Shown piece by piece: positions 31,468 to 39,833 of a stretch of 64,000 nt of DNA (the stretch's first letter is position 1; every line of letters begins with the position of its first letter). The translations under genes were made by a program, and so were the position numbers. The stretch comes from CAMXAS01 sp964442435 (GTDB lineage: Bacteria > Bacteroidota > Bacteroidia > Bacteroidales > P3): the NCBI GenBank assembly GCA_964442435.1, contig CAYTZG010000002.1, forward strand, positions 90,749 through 154,748, in the 5' to 3' direction. The notes beneath the pieces are model-generated. The model was not told the DNA's origin and did not search any database. It saw only the letters and a list, made by a program, of their open reading frames with translations.

Positions 31468-32134
31468 CCACGCCCATTCCCAAGGCGTCGGCCGTTGCCG
31501 TCGGCGCGGGCATCGGTCGGGCGGCCGAGAAATGGAATTCACGGGCGCCGGTCATTTGGGCGATGCGGGCGATGTTGTTCGGCGAAACGCCGCCGCCCGG
31601 CATGATTTGCAAGCGGTGCGCGGCTTCTACACAGGCTTTGAGCAAGTCGGCGCCCTGTAGCGCGTCGGCGGCCTGTCCGGAGGTCAGCACGCGGTCCACG
31701 CCGGCTTCTTCCAAGGCCGGGATGCTTTCCAACGGGCGGCGGCAGAAGTCAAACGCGCGGTGAAACGTCAAGCTGCGGCTTGCATCCGTAGCCTGACGGC
31801 AACGGCGCACCCACTCCCAGTCAATGTCGCCCGCTTCGGTCAGCGCGCCGATGACGAGGCCGTCCGCGCCCAAGGCTTGCGCCTGTTCGATGTCGTACAG
31901 CATCTCTTCCTTTTCGGCCGCCGTATAATGGAAAAGGCCGCCCCGCGGTCGGATCAGCACGTGTACGCCCTTGGGCAAGCGGGTCTTGGCACGCTTTATA
32001 AAGCCGTGGGAGGGCGTCAGGCCGCCTTCGCCGGCCGTACAGAGTTCCACACGGTCGGCACCGGCCGCCATGGCCGCCTCGGCGATTTCCACACTGTAGG
32101 CGCAGACTTCTATCTTAAAATCGGTTCTTTGCAT
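31415..32134 (-). CDS. cutC: CutC-family protein (putative copper homeostasis)
   Basis: 239 residues, TIM-barrel CutC family. Diagnostic stretches: IEVCAYSVEIAEAAMAAGADRVELC, GGLTPSHG, VHVLIRPRGGLFHYT, GADGLVIGALTEAGDID, RSLTFHRAFDF, VDRVLTSGQ and IMPGGGVSPNNIARI. The family was named for copper tolerance in E. coli; later work questioned that role, so function is listed as putative. The 3' end lies inside the last codons of the convergent transglutaminase-like gene. Promoter candidate TAAGTTTG at 32176-32183. Confidence 0.88.
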   Translation of the reverse strand: MQRTDFKIEVCAYSVEIAEAAMAAGADRVELCTAGEGGLTPSHGFIKRAKTRLPKGVHVLIRPRGGLFHYTAAEKEEMLYDIEQAQALGADGLVIGALTEAGDIDWEWVRRCRQATDASRSLTFHRAFDFCRRPLESIPALEEAGVDRVLTSGQAADALQGADLLKACVEAAHRLQIMPGGGVSPNNIARIAQMTGAREFHFSAARPMPAPTATADALGMGVANGPYPEKVRQAIAALL

Positions 32135-32175
32135 AGGGGTTGGGTTCGGTCGGATGCATTATCCGGATTTCCCGA

Positions 32176-32183
32176 CAAACTTA
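32176..32183 (-). promoter_or_regulatory. -7 element of cutC
   Basis: Minus-strand TAAGTTTG (plus CAAACTTA), exact TAnnTTTG, 41 bp before the ATG. Confidence 0.5.
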
Positions 32184-32217
32184 CGAATATTTTCGTTGAT
32201 ATTCTTTCTGATTTGAT

Positions 32218-32225
32218 TAACTTTG
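32218..32225 (+). promoter_or_regulatory. -7 element of the 5-formyl-THF cyclo-ligase gene
   Basis: TAACTTTG, exact consensus, 27 bp before the ATG at 32253; divergent from the cutC promoter. Confidence 0.6.
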
Positions 32226-32252
32226 TACCTTTCGTACAAAACGGGGAACAGG

Positions 32253-32780
32253 ATGACGAAAGACGAACTCCGTCAACGGATGAGAACGTTGAAGAAAGAA
32301 TACGGCGCCGAAGCGTTGGAGCGGATGTCCGAACCGATTATGGCGCAGGTGGCGGCGCACGCCTGGTTTCAGGCCGCGCGTACCGTCATGGTGTATCATG
32401 CGTTGAAAGACGAGGTGCGCACGCAGGATTTCATCGAGCGGTGGCATTTGGAAAAGGAAATCTGGCTGCCGGTCGTGGAGGGGGAGGATATCCGTCTCAA
32501 ACGGTATGAAGGGGCAGCGCGTCTGCGGGACGGCGCGCTCCGGGTACAGGAACCGGATACCGACGAATATCAGGAAGATTACGCCAAAATAGACCTGGTC
32601 ATCGTGCCGGGCGTGGCGTTCGATGCGGCGGGCTTTCGGCTCGGTCGCGGCAAGGGCTTTTACGACCGCTTCCTGCCCAAGGTCAAGGCGCCGAAAATGG
32701 GCGTCTGCTTTCCGTTCCAGTTTGTGGACGGGGTGCCGCACGATGCCTGGGACGTGCCGATGGACGCCGTTTTACATTAA
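32253..32780 (+). CDS. 5-formyltetrahydrofolate cyclo-ligase
   Basis: 175 residues. ATP-dependent conversion of 5-formyl-THF to 5,10-methenyl-THF, folate salvage (cytosol). N-terminal KDELRQRMRTLKKEYG, substrate-region VMVYHALKDEVRTQDF, and the C-terminal signature VIVPGVAFDAAGFRLGRGKGFYDRF are all present. The ATG at 32253 is preferred to an upstream alternative codon close to the -7 element because it gives the usual family N-terminus. The TlpA lipoprotein gene follows after 29 bases. Confidence 0.92.
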   Translation: MTKDELRQRMRTLKKEYGAEALERMSEPIMAQVAAHAWFQAARTVMVYHALKDEVRTQDFIERWHLEKEIWLPVVEGEDIRLKRYEGAARLRDGALRVQEPDTDEYQEDYAKIDLVIVPGVAFDAAGFRLGRGKGFYDRFLPKVKAPKMGVCFPFQFVDGVPHDAWDVPMDAVLH

Positions 32781-32809
32781 TTACGTATAATCAAACACAC
32801 ACGGATACG

Positions 32810-33994
32810 ATGAGAAGACAATGGATGAAAATGGCCGTGGCCGCTTTCGGTTTGGCGGTTTTGGCGGCCGGATGCTGCGAAAAGGCATCGGTCAAAGTGG
32901 AAATCGAGGGCCTGCCGGACGGGCCCGTCTATGTGCATTATGCGCCGGTTTCGGATTTGTCGGCCATGACGGACGATACGTTGCAGGCCGTAAACGGGAA
33001 GCTCGCGTTCAGCCCGGTGATGGAAAATGAACCGATAGAAATCCGCTTGGAGCCGGCTTCGGACTTGCGGGCCAACCGCCGGGGCCGTCTTTCGGTGCCG
33101 CTGAGCCACCAAATCCGTTTTTGGATGCAGCCGGGCGAGCAAGTGCGTCTGCGCGGCGTTTACGAAGACGGTTATCTGAGCTATATGTTGCGCGGCACGC
33201 AGGATTTGGAGGCGCAGGCCGACTTGCGTGAAAGCATGGAGACCACGTTGCGCGATTACAGCCTGTTGGCCGGCCGGGTGGACAGCCTTTACGGTTTGGG
33301 CGTGGAGCATATAGACGAAGCCTATATGGACAGCCTCTATGCCGAATTGACGGCGCGTCTGGAACGTTTGCGCGAGGCCGAACGGCAATACATCCGTCTG
33401 CATCCGGGCAATCTGTTGGCGGGGCTTTACCTGTTGGAACAGCAGTCGGCCGATGCGTTTCTGGAATGCGAGGGCCTGTTGAAGGCGGAAGTGCGGGAAG
33501 GCTTGCTGAAAAACCGGCTCGACGAGGCCAAGGTATATTTCGAACGCCGCAAACAGCAGGAAGCCAATGCGGCCGCGCTGGTGCAGGACGCCATCGCGCC
33601 GGACTTCACGCTGACGGATATCCACGGCAAGCCGGTCACGCTGTCAAACTACGCCAAACGTTATGTCGTGCTGGATTTTTGGGGTACATGGTGCCCGTGG
33701 TGCATCAAGGGGATGCCGGAAATGAAGCGCTATTACGCCAAGTACCAGCGTAAGGCGACGTTCATCGGCATCGCGTGCCGTGACCGTTTGGACAAGGTGC
33801 GGTCGTTCGTCGAAAAGGAAGGCTTGCCGTGGGTTTCGGTCATGAACGGCGAGGGGAACGACGACATCGCGTTCCGCTATGGCGTGAGCGGTTATCCGAC
33901 CAAGGTGATTCTCAAATCCGGTCTCAAAGTGGAACGGGTGTTCTTAGGGGAGGATCCGGAGTTTTACGAAACGCTGGATGCGTTGTTGAAATAA
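32810..33994 (+). CDS. TlpA-like thiol-disulfide oxidoreductase lipoprotein
   Basis: 394 residues. Lipobox LAAGC with Cys22, so membrane-anchored and facing the periplasm. N-terminal part (about 30-110) is a beta-rich DUF4369-like domain (VKVEIEGLPDGPVYVHY). A helical stretch (about 130-250) leads to a thioredoxin-fold domain: APDFTLTDIHGKPVTLSNY, FWGTWCPWCIKGMPEMKRYY with a CPWC active site, and the cis-Pro loop SGYPTKVILKS. Probable role: thiol reduction or protein repair in the envelope. Its 3' end overlaps the convergent phosphopantetheinyl transferase gene by 31 bases. Confidence 0.85.
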   Translation: MRRQWMKMAVAAFGLAVLAAGCCEKASVKVEIEGLPDGPVYVHYAPVSDLSAMTDDTLQAVNGKLAFSPVMENEPIEIRLEPASDLRANRRGRLSVPLSHQIRFWMQPGEQVRLRGVYEDGYLSYMLRGTQDLEAQADLRESMETTLRDYSLLAGRVDSLYGLGVEHIDEAYMDSLYAELTARLERLREAERQYIRLHPGNLLAGLYLLEQQSADAFLECEGLLKAEVREGLLKNRLDEAKVYFERRKQQEANAAALVQDAIAPDFTLTDIHGKPVTLSNYAKRYVVLDFWGTWCPWCIKGMPEMKRYYAKYQRKATFIGIACRDRLDKVRSFVEKEGLPWVSVMNGEGNDDIAFRYGVSGYPTKVILKSGLKVERVFLGEDPEFYETLDALLK

Positions 33995-34635
33995 ACGTCG
34001 GTCTGCAACGGACTGCAGACGGTAAGGCGGTACATCTGCCCCCGCCAATCCATCGGGCGGGAATAGAAATAGAGCGTGCGGGCTTCGTAAGAGGCCCGCA
34101 CTTTTTTTAAGCGGGGCAGGCGGTTGGGTTCGGTTTCGTCTCCGTCGTCCAAGCCGTCGAACCGGAGCGTGTAGCGGGAAAGGCCTTGCCCAAGGCCGCA
34201 GCCGATATATTTGTATAGGCTTTCCTTGCAGGTCCAGAGCAGGATGAACGTCTGAGGCCGCGCCGCCGGCGGTTGGGCGGCGAGGAAGGCCTGTTCTTCG
34301 GGGCTGAAGAAGCGTTGCGACAGGGCTTCCCACCGGTGGCCGTCACCGCATTCGAGGTCGATGCCGACGGGCGCGTCACTGACGGCCAGGGCCGCGCCTG
34401 CGCCGCTGTGCGACAGGTTGAAGTGGAGCGGGAAGGCGTCGCCGAACGAGGGCTTGCCGTGGGGGCCGGTCTGCACGGGCGGCAAGACGCCGAGTCCGTA
34501 GGCGGCGTAGGCCGCTTCCAAATGCGCTTGCGCCCAAGCGTGTACCTCCGCCCGAAACGCATTGGGGCGCGGCCGCTTTGCGGGTGTTCCGTCAAAAAAA
34601 CGAAGGGCTATATCAAGCGTCCGTTCGGGCAACAT
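33964..34635 (-). CDS. Sfp-type 4'-phosphopantetheinyl transferase
   Basis: 223 residues. Transfers 4'-phosphopantetheine from CoA to a carrier-protein serine. Motifs: GKPSF (P1-like), FNLSHSGAGAALAVSDAPVGIDLE (acidic metal ligands in GIDLE) and FILLWTCKESLYKYIG (W-x-x-KES). Length fits Sfp rather than AcpS (about 120). No polyketide or peptide synthetase is in the window, so its carrier partner is unknown. The ATG at 34635 overlaps the uvrC stop by 23 bases, making translational coupling with uvrC likely. Confidence 0.85.
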   Translation of the reverse strand: MLPERTLDIALRFFDGTPAKRPRPNAFRAEVHAWAQAHLEAAYAAYGLGVLPPVQTGPHGKPSFGDAFPLHFNLSHSGAGAALAVSDAPVGIDLECGDGHRWEALSQRFFSPEEQAFLAAQPPAARPQTFILLWTCKESLYKYIGCGLGQGLSRYTLRFDGLDDGDETEPNRLPRLKKVRASYEARTLYFYSRPMDWRGQMYRLTVCSPLQTDVYFNNASSVS

Positions 34636-36442
34636 CGAGGTTCGTGTTTTGGAAATAGTCGAATACCAGTTTCGCCTTGGCCGCGCCGATAACCGCCGTC
34701 AGGTCGGCGAGCGGGGTGTTCCGTATTTGTTTGACCGACTTGAACCGTCGCAGCAACGTTTGCGCCGTTTCCGTGCCGATGCCTTTGATTTCGGTCAGTT
34801 CGGTCTTGACCACGCCTTTGACATGGCGTTTGCGGTAGTGCGTGATGCCGAAGCGGTGCGCCTCGTCGCGCAACAGCTGGATGTGTTTGAGCACCTCCGA
34901 TTTCTTGTCAAGTAACAGCGGGTACGGGTCACCCACCTTGTAAAGTTCTTCCAGATTCTCGGCGATGCCAATCAGGAAAATGCGGCGTTCCAATCCCAAG
35001 CGGCACAGCACCTTGTAGGCGGAACTCAGCTGGCCTTTCCCGCCGTCCACAATCAAGAGCTGCGGCAACGGCTGATTCTCGCGTAGCAATCGGCTGTAAC
35101 GCCGTTCGATGACTTCTTCCATCGAGGCGTAGTCGTCGGGGCCTTCCACCGTGCGGACGAGGAAATGCCGGTAATCCCGTTTGGAGAGTTTGCCGTTTTT
35201 GCTCACGGTCATGGCCGACACCGGATATTCGCCCAGCATATTCGAGTTGTCGAAGCATTCGATATGCGCGGGCGGCTCGCTCATGCCCAGCGTTTTTTGC
35301 ATCTCGGCCAATAACCGCTTGCTATGTCGGTCGGGATCGACCAAATCCAGCCGTCGGCTTTTCTCCAAAATGAAATAGTCGATGTTGCGGGCAGAGAGGT
35401 CGAGCAGCTTCTTGCCGTCGCCGCCTTTCGGCACCGTTATTTTGAGGTCGGGCATATCCCATTCGGGTTCGAACGGCAAAAAGACCTCGGTGGCCGTGGA
35501 GGCGTAGCGGCGGCGGAAGTCCACGAGCACGCCTTGCCAAAGATCCTGCGGCGTTTCGTCCAGCTTCTTGCGGATTTCAACCGTATGCGCCTGCACCATC
35601 AGCCCGTCCACGATACGCATATAGTTGAAGTAGAGATAGTCGTCTTTCTCCTTGACCTGCAGGACATCCGCATCCGACAGCGTGTCGCTCACCACGGCCG
35701 AGCGGCTTTGGTATTGCTCCAACAGCTGCCATTTCTCCTTGTACTGTTGCGCCGTCTTGAAGTCCTGCCGCTGCGCCGCGTCGAGCATCTTCTCTTTCAG
35801 GCTTGAAAGCAACGGCTTGATATGGCCGCGCAACAGGTTCTTGATTTGGTCAATCTGTTCGTCGTAGGCCGCATGGCTCTGCAAGCCCTGACAGGGGCCC
35901 GCGCAGCGCTTCATCTGATATTGCAGGCAGAGTTTGACTTTGCCTGCGGCCACAACGCTGTCCGACAGCCGGTGCCGGCAGTTGCGGAGCGGAAACATAT
36001 CGTGGATGAGGTCAAGTAGCGTGTGCATCATGCGCACCGAGGCGTAAGGGCCGAAATAGGTGCCTTGTCCGGGCAGATAGCGGCGGGTCGGAAACAAGCG
36101 CGGATACGGCTCATTCGTCAGGCACAGCCAAGGATACGTCTTGTCGTCCTTGAGCATGATGTTGTAGTGCGGCTGATGCTCCTTGATGAGGTTGTTCTCC
36201 AGCAGGAGTGCGTCGAACTCGGTATTGACGACGATGTATTCCAGTTTCGCGATGCGGCGCACCAAGGCCAGCACCTTGCCCGTCTGATCCTTGTTGAAAT
36301 ACGAATTGACGCGGCGTTTGAGGTTCTTGGCCTTGCCCACGTATATCAATTCCCCGTCGGCGGAGAAATACTGATACACGCCCGGAGAGTCGGGCAGCAG
36401 CGTCAGCGTCGTCTTGATATCGGCGGGCGGTGTGACAATCAT
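34613..36442 (-). CDS. uvrC: UvrABC system protein C (excinuclease subunit)
   Basis: 609 residues, standard UvrC length. Makes both incisions in nucleotide excision repair. N-terminal GIY-YIG nuclease (SPGVYQYFSADGELIYVGKAKNLKRRV), UvrB-binding UVR region (HIKPLLSSLKEKMLDAAQRQDFKTAQQYKEKW), RNase H-like endonuclease domain (IECFDNSNMLGEYPVSAMTV, VDGGKGQLSSA, RDEAHRFGITHYRKRH) and C-terminal tandem HhH (TELTEIKGIGTETAQTLLRRF). It is followed by the overlapping phosphopantetheinyl transferase gene. Confidence 0.96.
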   Translation of the reverse strand: MIVTPPADIKTTLTLLPDSPGVYQYFSADGELIYVGKAKNLKRRVNSYFNKDQTGKVLALVRRIAKLEYIVVNTEFDALLLENNLIKEHQPHYNIMLKDDKTYPWLCLTNEPYPRLFPTRRYLPGQGTYFGPYASVRMMHTLLDLIHDMFPLRNCRHRLSDSVVAAGKVKLCLQYQMKRCAGPCQGLQSHAAYDEQIDQIKNLLRGHIKPLLSSLKEKMLDAAQRQDFKTAQQYKEKWQLLEQYQSRSAVVSDTLSDADVLQVKEKDDYLYFNYMRIVDGLMVQAHTVEIRKKLDETPQDLWQGVLVDFRRRYASTATEVFLPFEPEWDMPDLKITVPKGGDGKKLLDLSARNIDYFILEKSRRLDLVDPDRHSKRLLAEMQKTLGMSEPPAHIECFDNSNMLGEYPVSAMTVSKNGKLSKRDYRHFLVRTVEGPDDYASMEEVIERRYSRLLRENQPLPQLLIVDGGKGQLSSAYKVLCRLGLERRIFLIGIAENLEELYKVGDPYPLLLDKKSEVLKHIQLLRDEAHRFGITHYRKRHVKGVVKTELTEIKGIGTETAQTLLRRFKSVKQIRNTPLADLTAVIGAAKAKLVFDYFQNTNLDVARTDA

Positions 36443-36463
36443 GCGGACAGGGGGGATTTCCGT

Positions 36464-36808
36464 TTAGGCTTTCGGTTGACGGATATAGTGCGGCATTTCG
36501 AACGGAATGACAATCGAGAATTCGACCAAACCCTTGAACACGCCGTTTTCGTACCAGGGGGTTTGGTAAATCAGTTTCTTGACCCCGTTCTTCTCAATCG
36601 TGTAGGCGTTGGTCTGCGGCTCTTTCAGCATACCGGCCAGCTTGCTTTTGGCCGGCTCCGGATGGCAGTCCAGTACGTTTTTCCCGATGAGGCCCGGCAT
36701 ACCGGGTTTGAGGTTCACTTTTTCGGAAGCCTCGTTCATCTCAAGGATTTCGCCTTTTTCGTCACAAACGGTGATGGCAACGTTCAATTCATTGAATATC
36801 TTATCCAT
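36464..36808 (-). CDS. stand-alone PAS-domain protein
   Basis: 114 residues, little more than one PAS domain: MDKIFNELNVAITVCDEKGEILEMNEASEKV (core strands), NVLDCHPEPAKSKLAGML (helix region with the CHP string seen in some heme or flavin PAS/DUF438 proteins), KNGVKKLIYQTPWYENGVFKGLVEFSIVI (C-terminal strands). No kinase, HTH or membrane segment. The ATG at 36808 is chosen because it opens the domain; the long upstream extension of the frame is not homologous and covers the divergent promoter. Probable cytosolic sensor or adaptor; ligand unknown. Confidence 0.75.
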   Translation of the reverse strand: MDKIFNELNVAITVCDEKGEILEMNEASEKVNLKPGMPGLIGKNVLDCHPEPAKSKLAGMLKEPQTNAYTIEKNGVKKLIYQTPWYENGVFKGLVEFSIVIPFEMPHYIRQPKA

Positions 36809-36839
36809 GATGGTATGTAAAATAGGGGTTCTTAGGGCA

Positions 36840-36847
36840 TAAAGATA
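36840..36847 (-). promoter_or_regulatory. possible -7 element of the PAS-protein gene
   Basis: Minus-strand TATCTTTA, one mismatch from TAnnTTTG, 31 bp before the ATG at 36808. Confidence 0.4.
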
Positions 36848-36867
36848 CAATATTTCCCCCGATTTCG

Positions 36868-36875
36868 TAAATTTG
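36868..36875 (+). promoter_or_regulatory. -7 element of the ABC substrate-binding protein gene
   Basis: TAAATTTG, exact consensus, 18 bp before the ATG at 36894; argues for that ATG over the earlier in-frame start. Confidence 0.55.
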
Positions 36876-36893
36876 CCGAAAGCATGGAAAGGG

Positions 36894-38054
36894 ATGAAAC
36901 CGAACGTAGGAAATAGGAAATGGATGGCCGTAGGGGCGTTGTGTTTAGGCATGATGTTCGTATGGAGTGCGTGTCGCCCGCGCGGGAACGCGGATTTGCG
37001 GGATTTTACGCGGGTGGTGTATGAACCGGCCTATGCCGTCGGCTTTGAGATTGTAGGCCGAGCGGACGGACAGAGCACGATATTGAAGACGAAACGGCCT
37101 TGGCAGGGCGCTGAGGGCGAGGAAACGGCCCTGTTCATCGCGCGCGGCGGCGAACCGACGCCCGCCGGCTTCAAAGGACAGACGGTGCGGGCCGGGGCGC
37201 GGCGCATCGTCTGTATGTCGTCGTCTTATGTGGCGATGCTGTCGGAACTGAAAGCCGTAAACCGTATCGTCGGCCTGTCGGGGCGTGCCTATATATCCAA
37301 CGACAGCGTGGCCTTGCGGCGCGGGGCCATCGCCGAGGTGGGTTATGAGGGGAATATCGATTACGAGACGCTGGTGGCCGTGGCGCCGGATTTGGTACTG
37401 CTCTATGGCGTAAACGGTCTGAGTACGATGGAGGCCAAACTGCGGGAACTCGGTATCCCGTTTGTATATATGGGCGACTATTTGGAGGAGAACCCGCTCG
37501 GCAAGGCCGAATGGCTGGTGCCCGTGGCCGAAATCTTGGACGACCGGGCGGCGGGAGAAGCGTTGTTCGGCGCGTTGGTGCCGCGCTACGAAGCCATGAA
37601 AACCCGTGTGGACAGCGTGACCTACCGCCCCGCCGTCATGTTGAACGCGCCCTATGGCGACAGCTGGTTTATGCCGGCCGACGGCAGTTATGTCGTGCGG
37701 CTGATTCAGGACGCCGGCGGCCGTTATCTGTATGAACGCAACCACGGCACGCGCTCGGAGCCGGTCGATATGGAAACGGCGATGCGGCTGTTGGCCGAAG
37801 CCGATGTGTGGTGCAATGTGAACGGATTTGCGGATTTGGCCGAACTGCGGCGGCGTCTGCCGAATACGGCCGCCGTATCTTGCGTCCGTGCGGGGCGGGT
37901 GTATGCCGATGACCGGCGGTTGAACGCGGCCGGCGGCAACGACTATTGGGAGTCGGGCATCATGCATCCCGATGTCGTGTTGCGCGACTGGATTAAAATC
38001 CTGCATCCGGAACTCGAGCCGGAGGCTTTCGTATATTATCGTCCGTTGGAATAG
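36894..38054 (+). CDS. ABC-type iron/siderophore/cobalamin substrate-binding lipoprotein
   Basis: 386 residues. Signal peptide with WSAC, Cys27 the likely lipid anchor. The PF01497-type periplasmic-binding domain is seen from RIVCMSSSYVAMLSELKAVNRIVGLSG through IDYETLVAVAPDLVLLYG, ELGIPFVYMGDYLEENPLGKAEW, to RAGRVYADDRRL. Residues before about 90 form a longer beta-rich head. Likely binds a ferric chelate, heme or corrinoid; sequence alone does not decide. It lies convergent to its ATPase and permease genes, with a 19-base overlap of stop regions, an unusual split arrangement. Confidence 0.85.
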   Translation: MKPNVGNRKWMAVGALCLGMMFVWSACRPRGNADLRDFTRVVYEPAYAVGFEIVGRADGQSTILKTKRPWQGAEGEETALFIARGGEPTPAGFKGQTVRAGARRIVCMSSSYVAMLSELKAVNRIVGLSGRAYISNDSVALRRGAIAEVGYEGNIDYETLVAVAPDLVLLYGVNGLSTMEAKLRELGIPFVYMGDYLEENPLGKAEWLVPVAEILDDRAAGEALFGALVPRYEAMKTRVDSVTYRPAVMLNAPYGDSWFMPADGSYVVRLIQDAGGRYLYERNHGTRSEPVDMETAMRLLAEADVWCNVNGFADLAELRRRLPNTAAVSCVRAGRVYADDRRLNAAGGNDYWESGIMHPDVVLRDWIKILHPELEPEAFVYYRPLE

Positions 38055-38782
38055 AGGCCGCTGAGGCGGAGGCTGTCGCCGAATACTTTTTCCAGCAGGC
38101 CGCTTGCCGGCAGCTCGGCCGCCGGCCGGTGATGCAGTTGCCGGCCGTCTATGAGCGCGACGCTGTCGCAGAGCGCGAGCGCGATATCCAATTCGTGCGT
38201 CGAAAAGAAGATACACTTGTTTTGTTCGTGGGCCAATTGCGCCAACAGCCGCCCCAACTCGTAGCGGTTGGGCAGGTCAAGGAAGGAGGTGGGCTCGTCC
38301 AGCAGGATAATCGGTGTCTGTTGCGCGAGCGCGCGGGCAATCATGATGCGCTGGCATTCGCCGTCCGACATCTTGTCCATCGTGCGGTCGGCATAGGCGG
38401 CCATGCCGGTCATCGTCAGGGCTTCGTTCACGGCGGCTTCATCCTGCGCCTGCATCCGGCCAATCCAGTTCGTGTAGGGCGCACGTCCCAAGGCCACGAC
38501 ATCCTTGCAACGCAGGTTGGCGATGCGCACGCGCGCGGTGTTGACGAAGGCCACGGTGCGGGCGAGCCGTTCCGGCGTGATGTCCGACAGCGGCTGTCCG
38601 TTGAGCCGGATAAGGCCCTGTTGCGGCTTCTCCTGCCCGATGAGCGCGCGGAGCAACGTGGACTTGCCCGAACCGTTGCGTCCCAATAGCGCCGTCAGCG
38701 AGCCGGTCGGCAGGGAGGCCGAAACGTTGTCCAACAGGCGGCGTTGACCGTAACCCAAGCGGATGTTTTCGAGGCGAATCAT
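38036..38782 (-). CDS. ABC transporter ATP-binding protein, iron/cobalamin (FecE/BtuD) type
   Basis: 248 residues. Walker A LLGRNGSGKSTLLRAL, signature motif MSDGECQRIMIARALAQQ (DGECQ variant of LSGGQ), Walker B PIILLDEPTSFLDLPNRYELG, H-loop FFSTHELDIALAL. Lies three bases after the permease gene on the same strand and energises it. With the substrate-binding lipoprotein encoded convergently, it completes an importer. Confidence 0.92.
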   Translation of the reverse strand: MIRLENIRLGYGQRRLLDNVSASLPTGSLTALLGRNGSGKSTLLRALIGQEKPQQGLIRLNGQPLSDITPERLARTVAFVNTARVRIANLRCKDVVALGRAPYTNWIGRMQAQDEAAVNEALTMTGMAAYADRTMDKMSDGECQRIMIARALAQQTPIILLDEPTSFLDLPNRYELGRLLAQLAHEQNKCIFFSTHELDIALALCDSVALIDGRQLHHRPAAELPASGLLEKVFGDSLRLSGLYSNGR

Positions 38783-38785
38783 GGT

Positions 38786-39805
38786 TCAGACGATGTTTTT
38801 ATGACGGATGACGACCCAAATTACCATCGGGATGCCCAAAAGCGCCGTGATGCTGTTGATGGGCAACGTCAGCCCCTTGGAGATGATGTCGCAGAGCAAC
38901 AGCACGACCGCCCCGCACAGGGCGGCGCCGGGAATCAGGATGCGGTGGTCGGCCTCGCGGAACAGCATACGCGCCACGTGCGGCACGGCCAGGCCGATAA
39001 AGCCGATGGGGCCGCAAAAAGCCGTCACGGTGCCGGCTAAAAAAACGGTCGAGAGGAAGATGAGGCGGCGCGAGCGGCGGACGTTCAGACCCATCGTGCG
39101 GGCGTAGTCTTCGCCAAGCAACAGCAGGTTGAGCGGCTTGACGGCGGCTACGGCCAGCCCGAGGCCGAGCAGCACGGCCGGAATCAGCAACCCCAGTTGC
39201 GGCACCGTCACGTCGCCGAGCGAGCCCATCGTCCAGATGACGAAACTCTTCAGCGCGTTTTCGTGGCTGAGGTATTGCAGGATTTGAACCACGGCGCCGA
39301 TGCCCGACGAGAGCATCATGCCGAGGATGAGAATGACCATGATGTCTTTGACGCGGCGGCTGACGAGCGCGACGAGCGCCAACAGGAGGGCCGCGCCTAT
39401 CCAGGCGGCGCCGGCCAATCCGAGCGTGGCCACGGCGGCGTGTGCCGTCAGGCCCAAGACCGGGGCGCCGAGAATGAACAGGGCCACGCCGAGGCTCGCA
39501 CCGGAGCTGATGCCCAATACGTAGGGGCCGGCCAGCGGGTTGCGGAACAGTGTCTGCATCTGTAGGCCGCTGACTGACAAGGCCATGCCGGCCAACAGGG
39601 CCACCGCCGCCTTGATGAGACGGATATGGCGCACAATCAGCACCGTGCCGTCCGTCACCGTGTCGGCCTTGAACAGCGCCGCCCATACCTCCCGTATCGG
39701 TATCGCCACCGCGCCCACGGCCAAATCCGCCGTGAAAAGCAACAGCGTCAGCACCGCTAACGCGATGAAAATCCAAGTCGTCCGAGAGGGATGCGTGTCA
39801 TTCAT
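38786..39805 (-). CDS. FecCD-family ABC importer permease
   Basis: 339 residues with about ten membrane helices (WIFIALAVLTLLLFTADLAVG, LGLGLAVAAVKPLNLLLLGEDYARTMGL and others). Family strings: RHIRLIKAAVALLAGMALSVSGLQMQTLFRNPLAGPYVLGISSGASLG, GPIGFIGLAVPHVARMLFREADHRILIPGAALCGA, PINSITALLGIPMVIWV (given here only in part). Start at 39805 (MNDTHPSRTTW): the -7 element TACTTTTG at 39812-39819 lies between it and an upstream in-frame ATG, which would then be upstream of transcription. This makes the mRNA nearly leaderless. Confidence 0.88.
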   Translation of the reverse strand: MNDTHPSRTTWIFIALAVLTLLLFTADLAVGAVAIPIREVWAALFKADTVTDGTVLIVRHIRLIKAAVALLAGMALSVSGLQMQTLFRNPLAGPYVLGISSGASLGVALFILGAPVLGLTAHAAVATLGLAGAAWIGAALLLALVALVSRRVKDIMVILILGMMLSSGIGAVVQILQYLSHENALKSFVIWTMGSLGDVTVPQLGLLIPAVLLGLGLAVAAVKPLNLLLLGEDYARTMGLNVRRSRRLIFLSTVFLAGTVTAFCGPIGFIGLAVPHVARMLFREADHRILIPGAALCGAVVLLLCDIISKGLTLPINSITALLGIPMVIWVVIRHKNIV

Positions 39806-39811
39806 AACGTG

Positions 39812-39819
39812 CAAAAGTA
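39812..39819 (-). promoter_or_regulatory. -7 element abutting the permease start codon
   Basis: Minus-strand TACTTTTG (plus CAAAAGTA); ATG at 39805 starts six bases after it. Exact TAnnTTTG match. Confidence 0.5.
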
Positions 39820-39833
39820 CGAAATTCTCCCCA

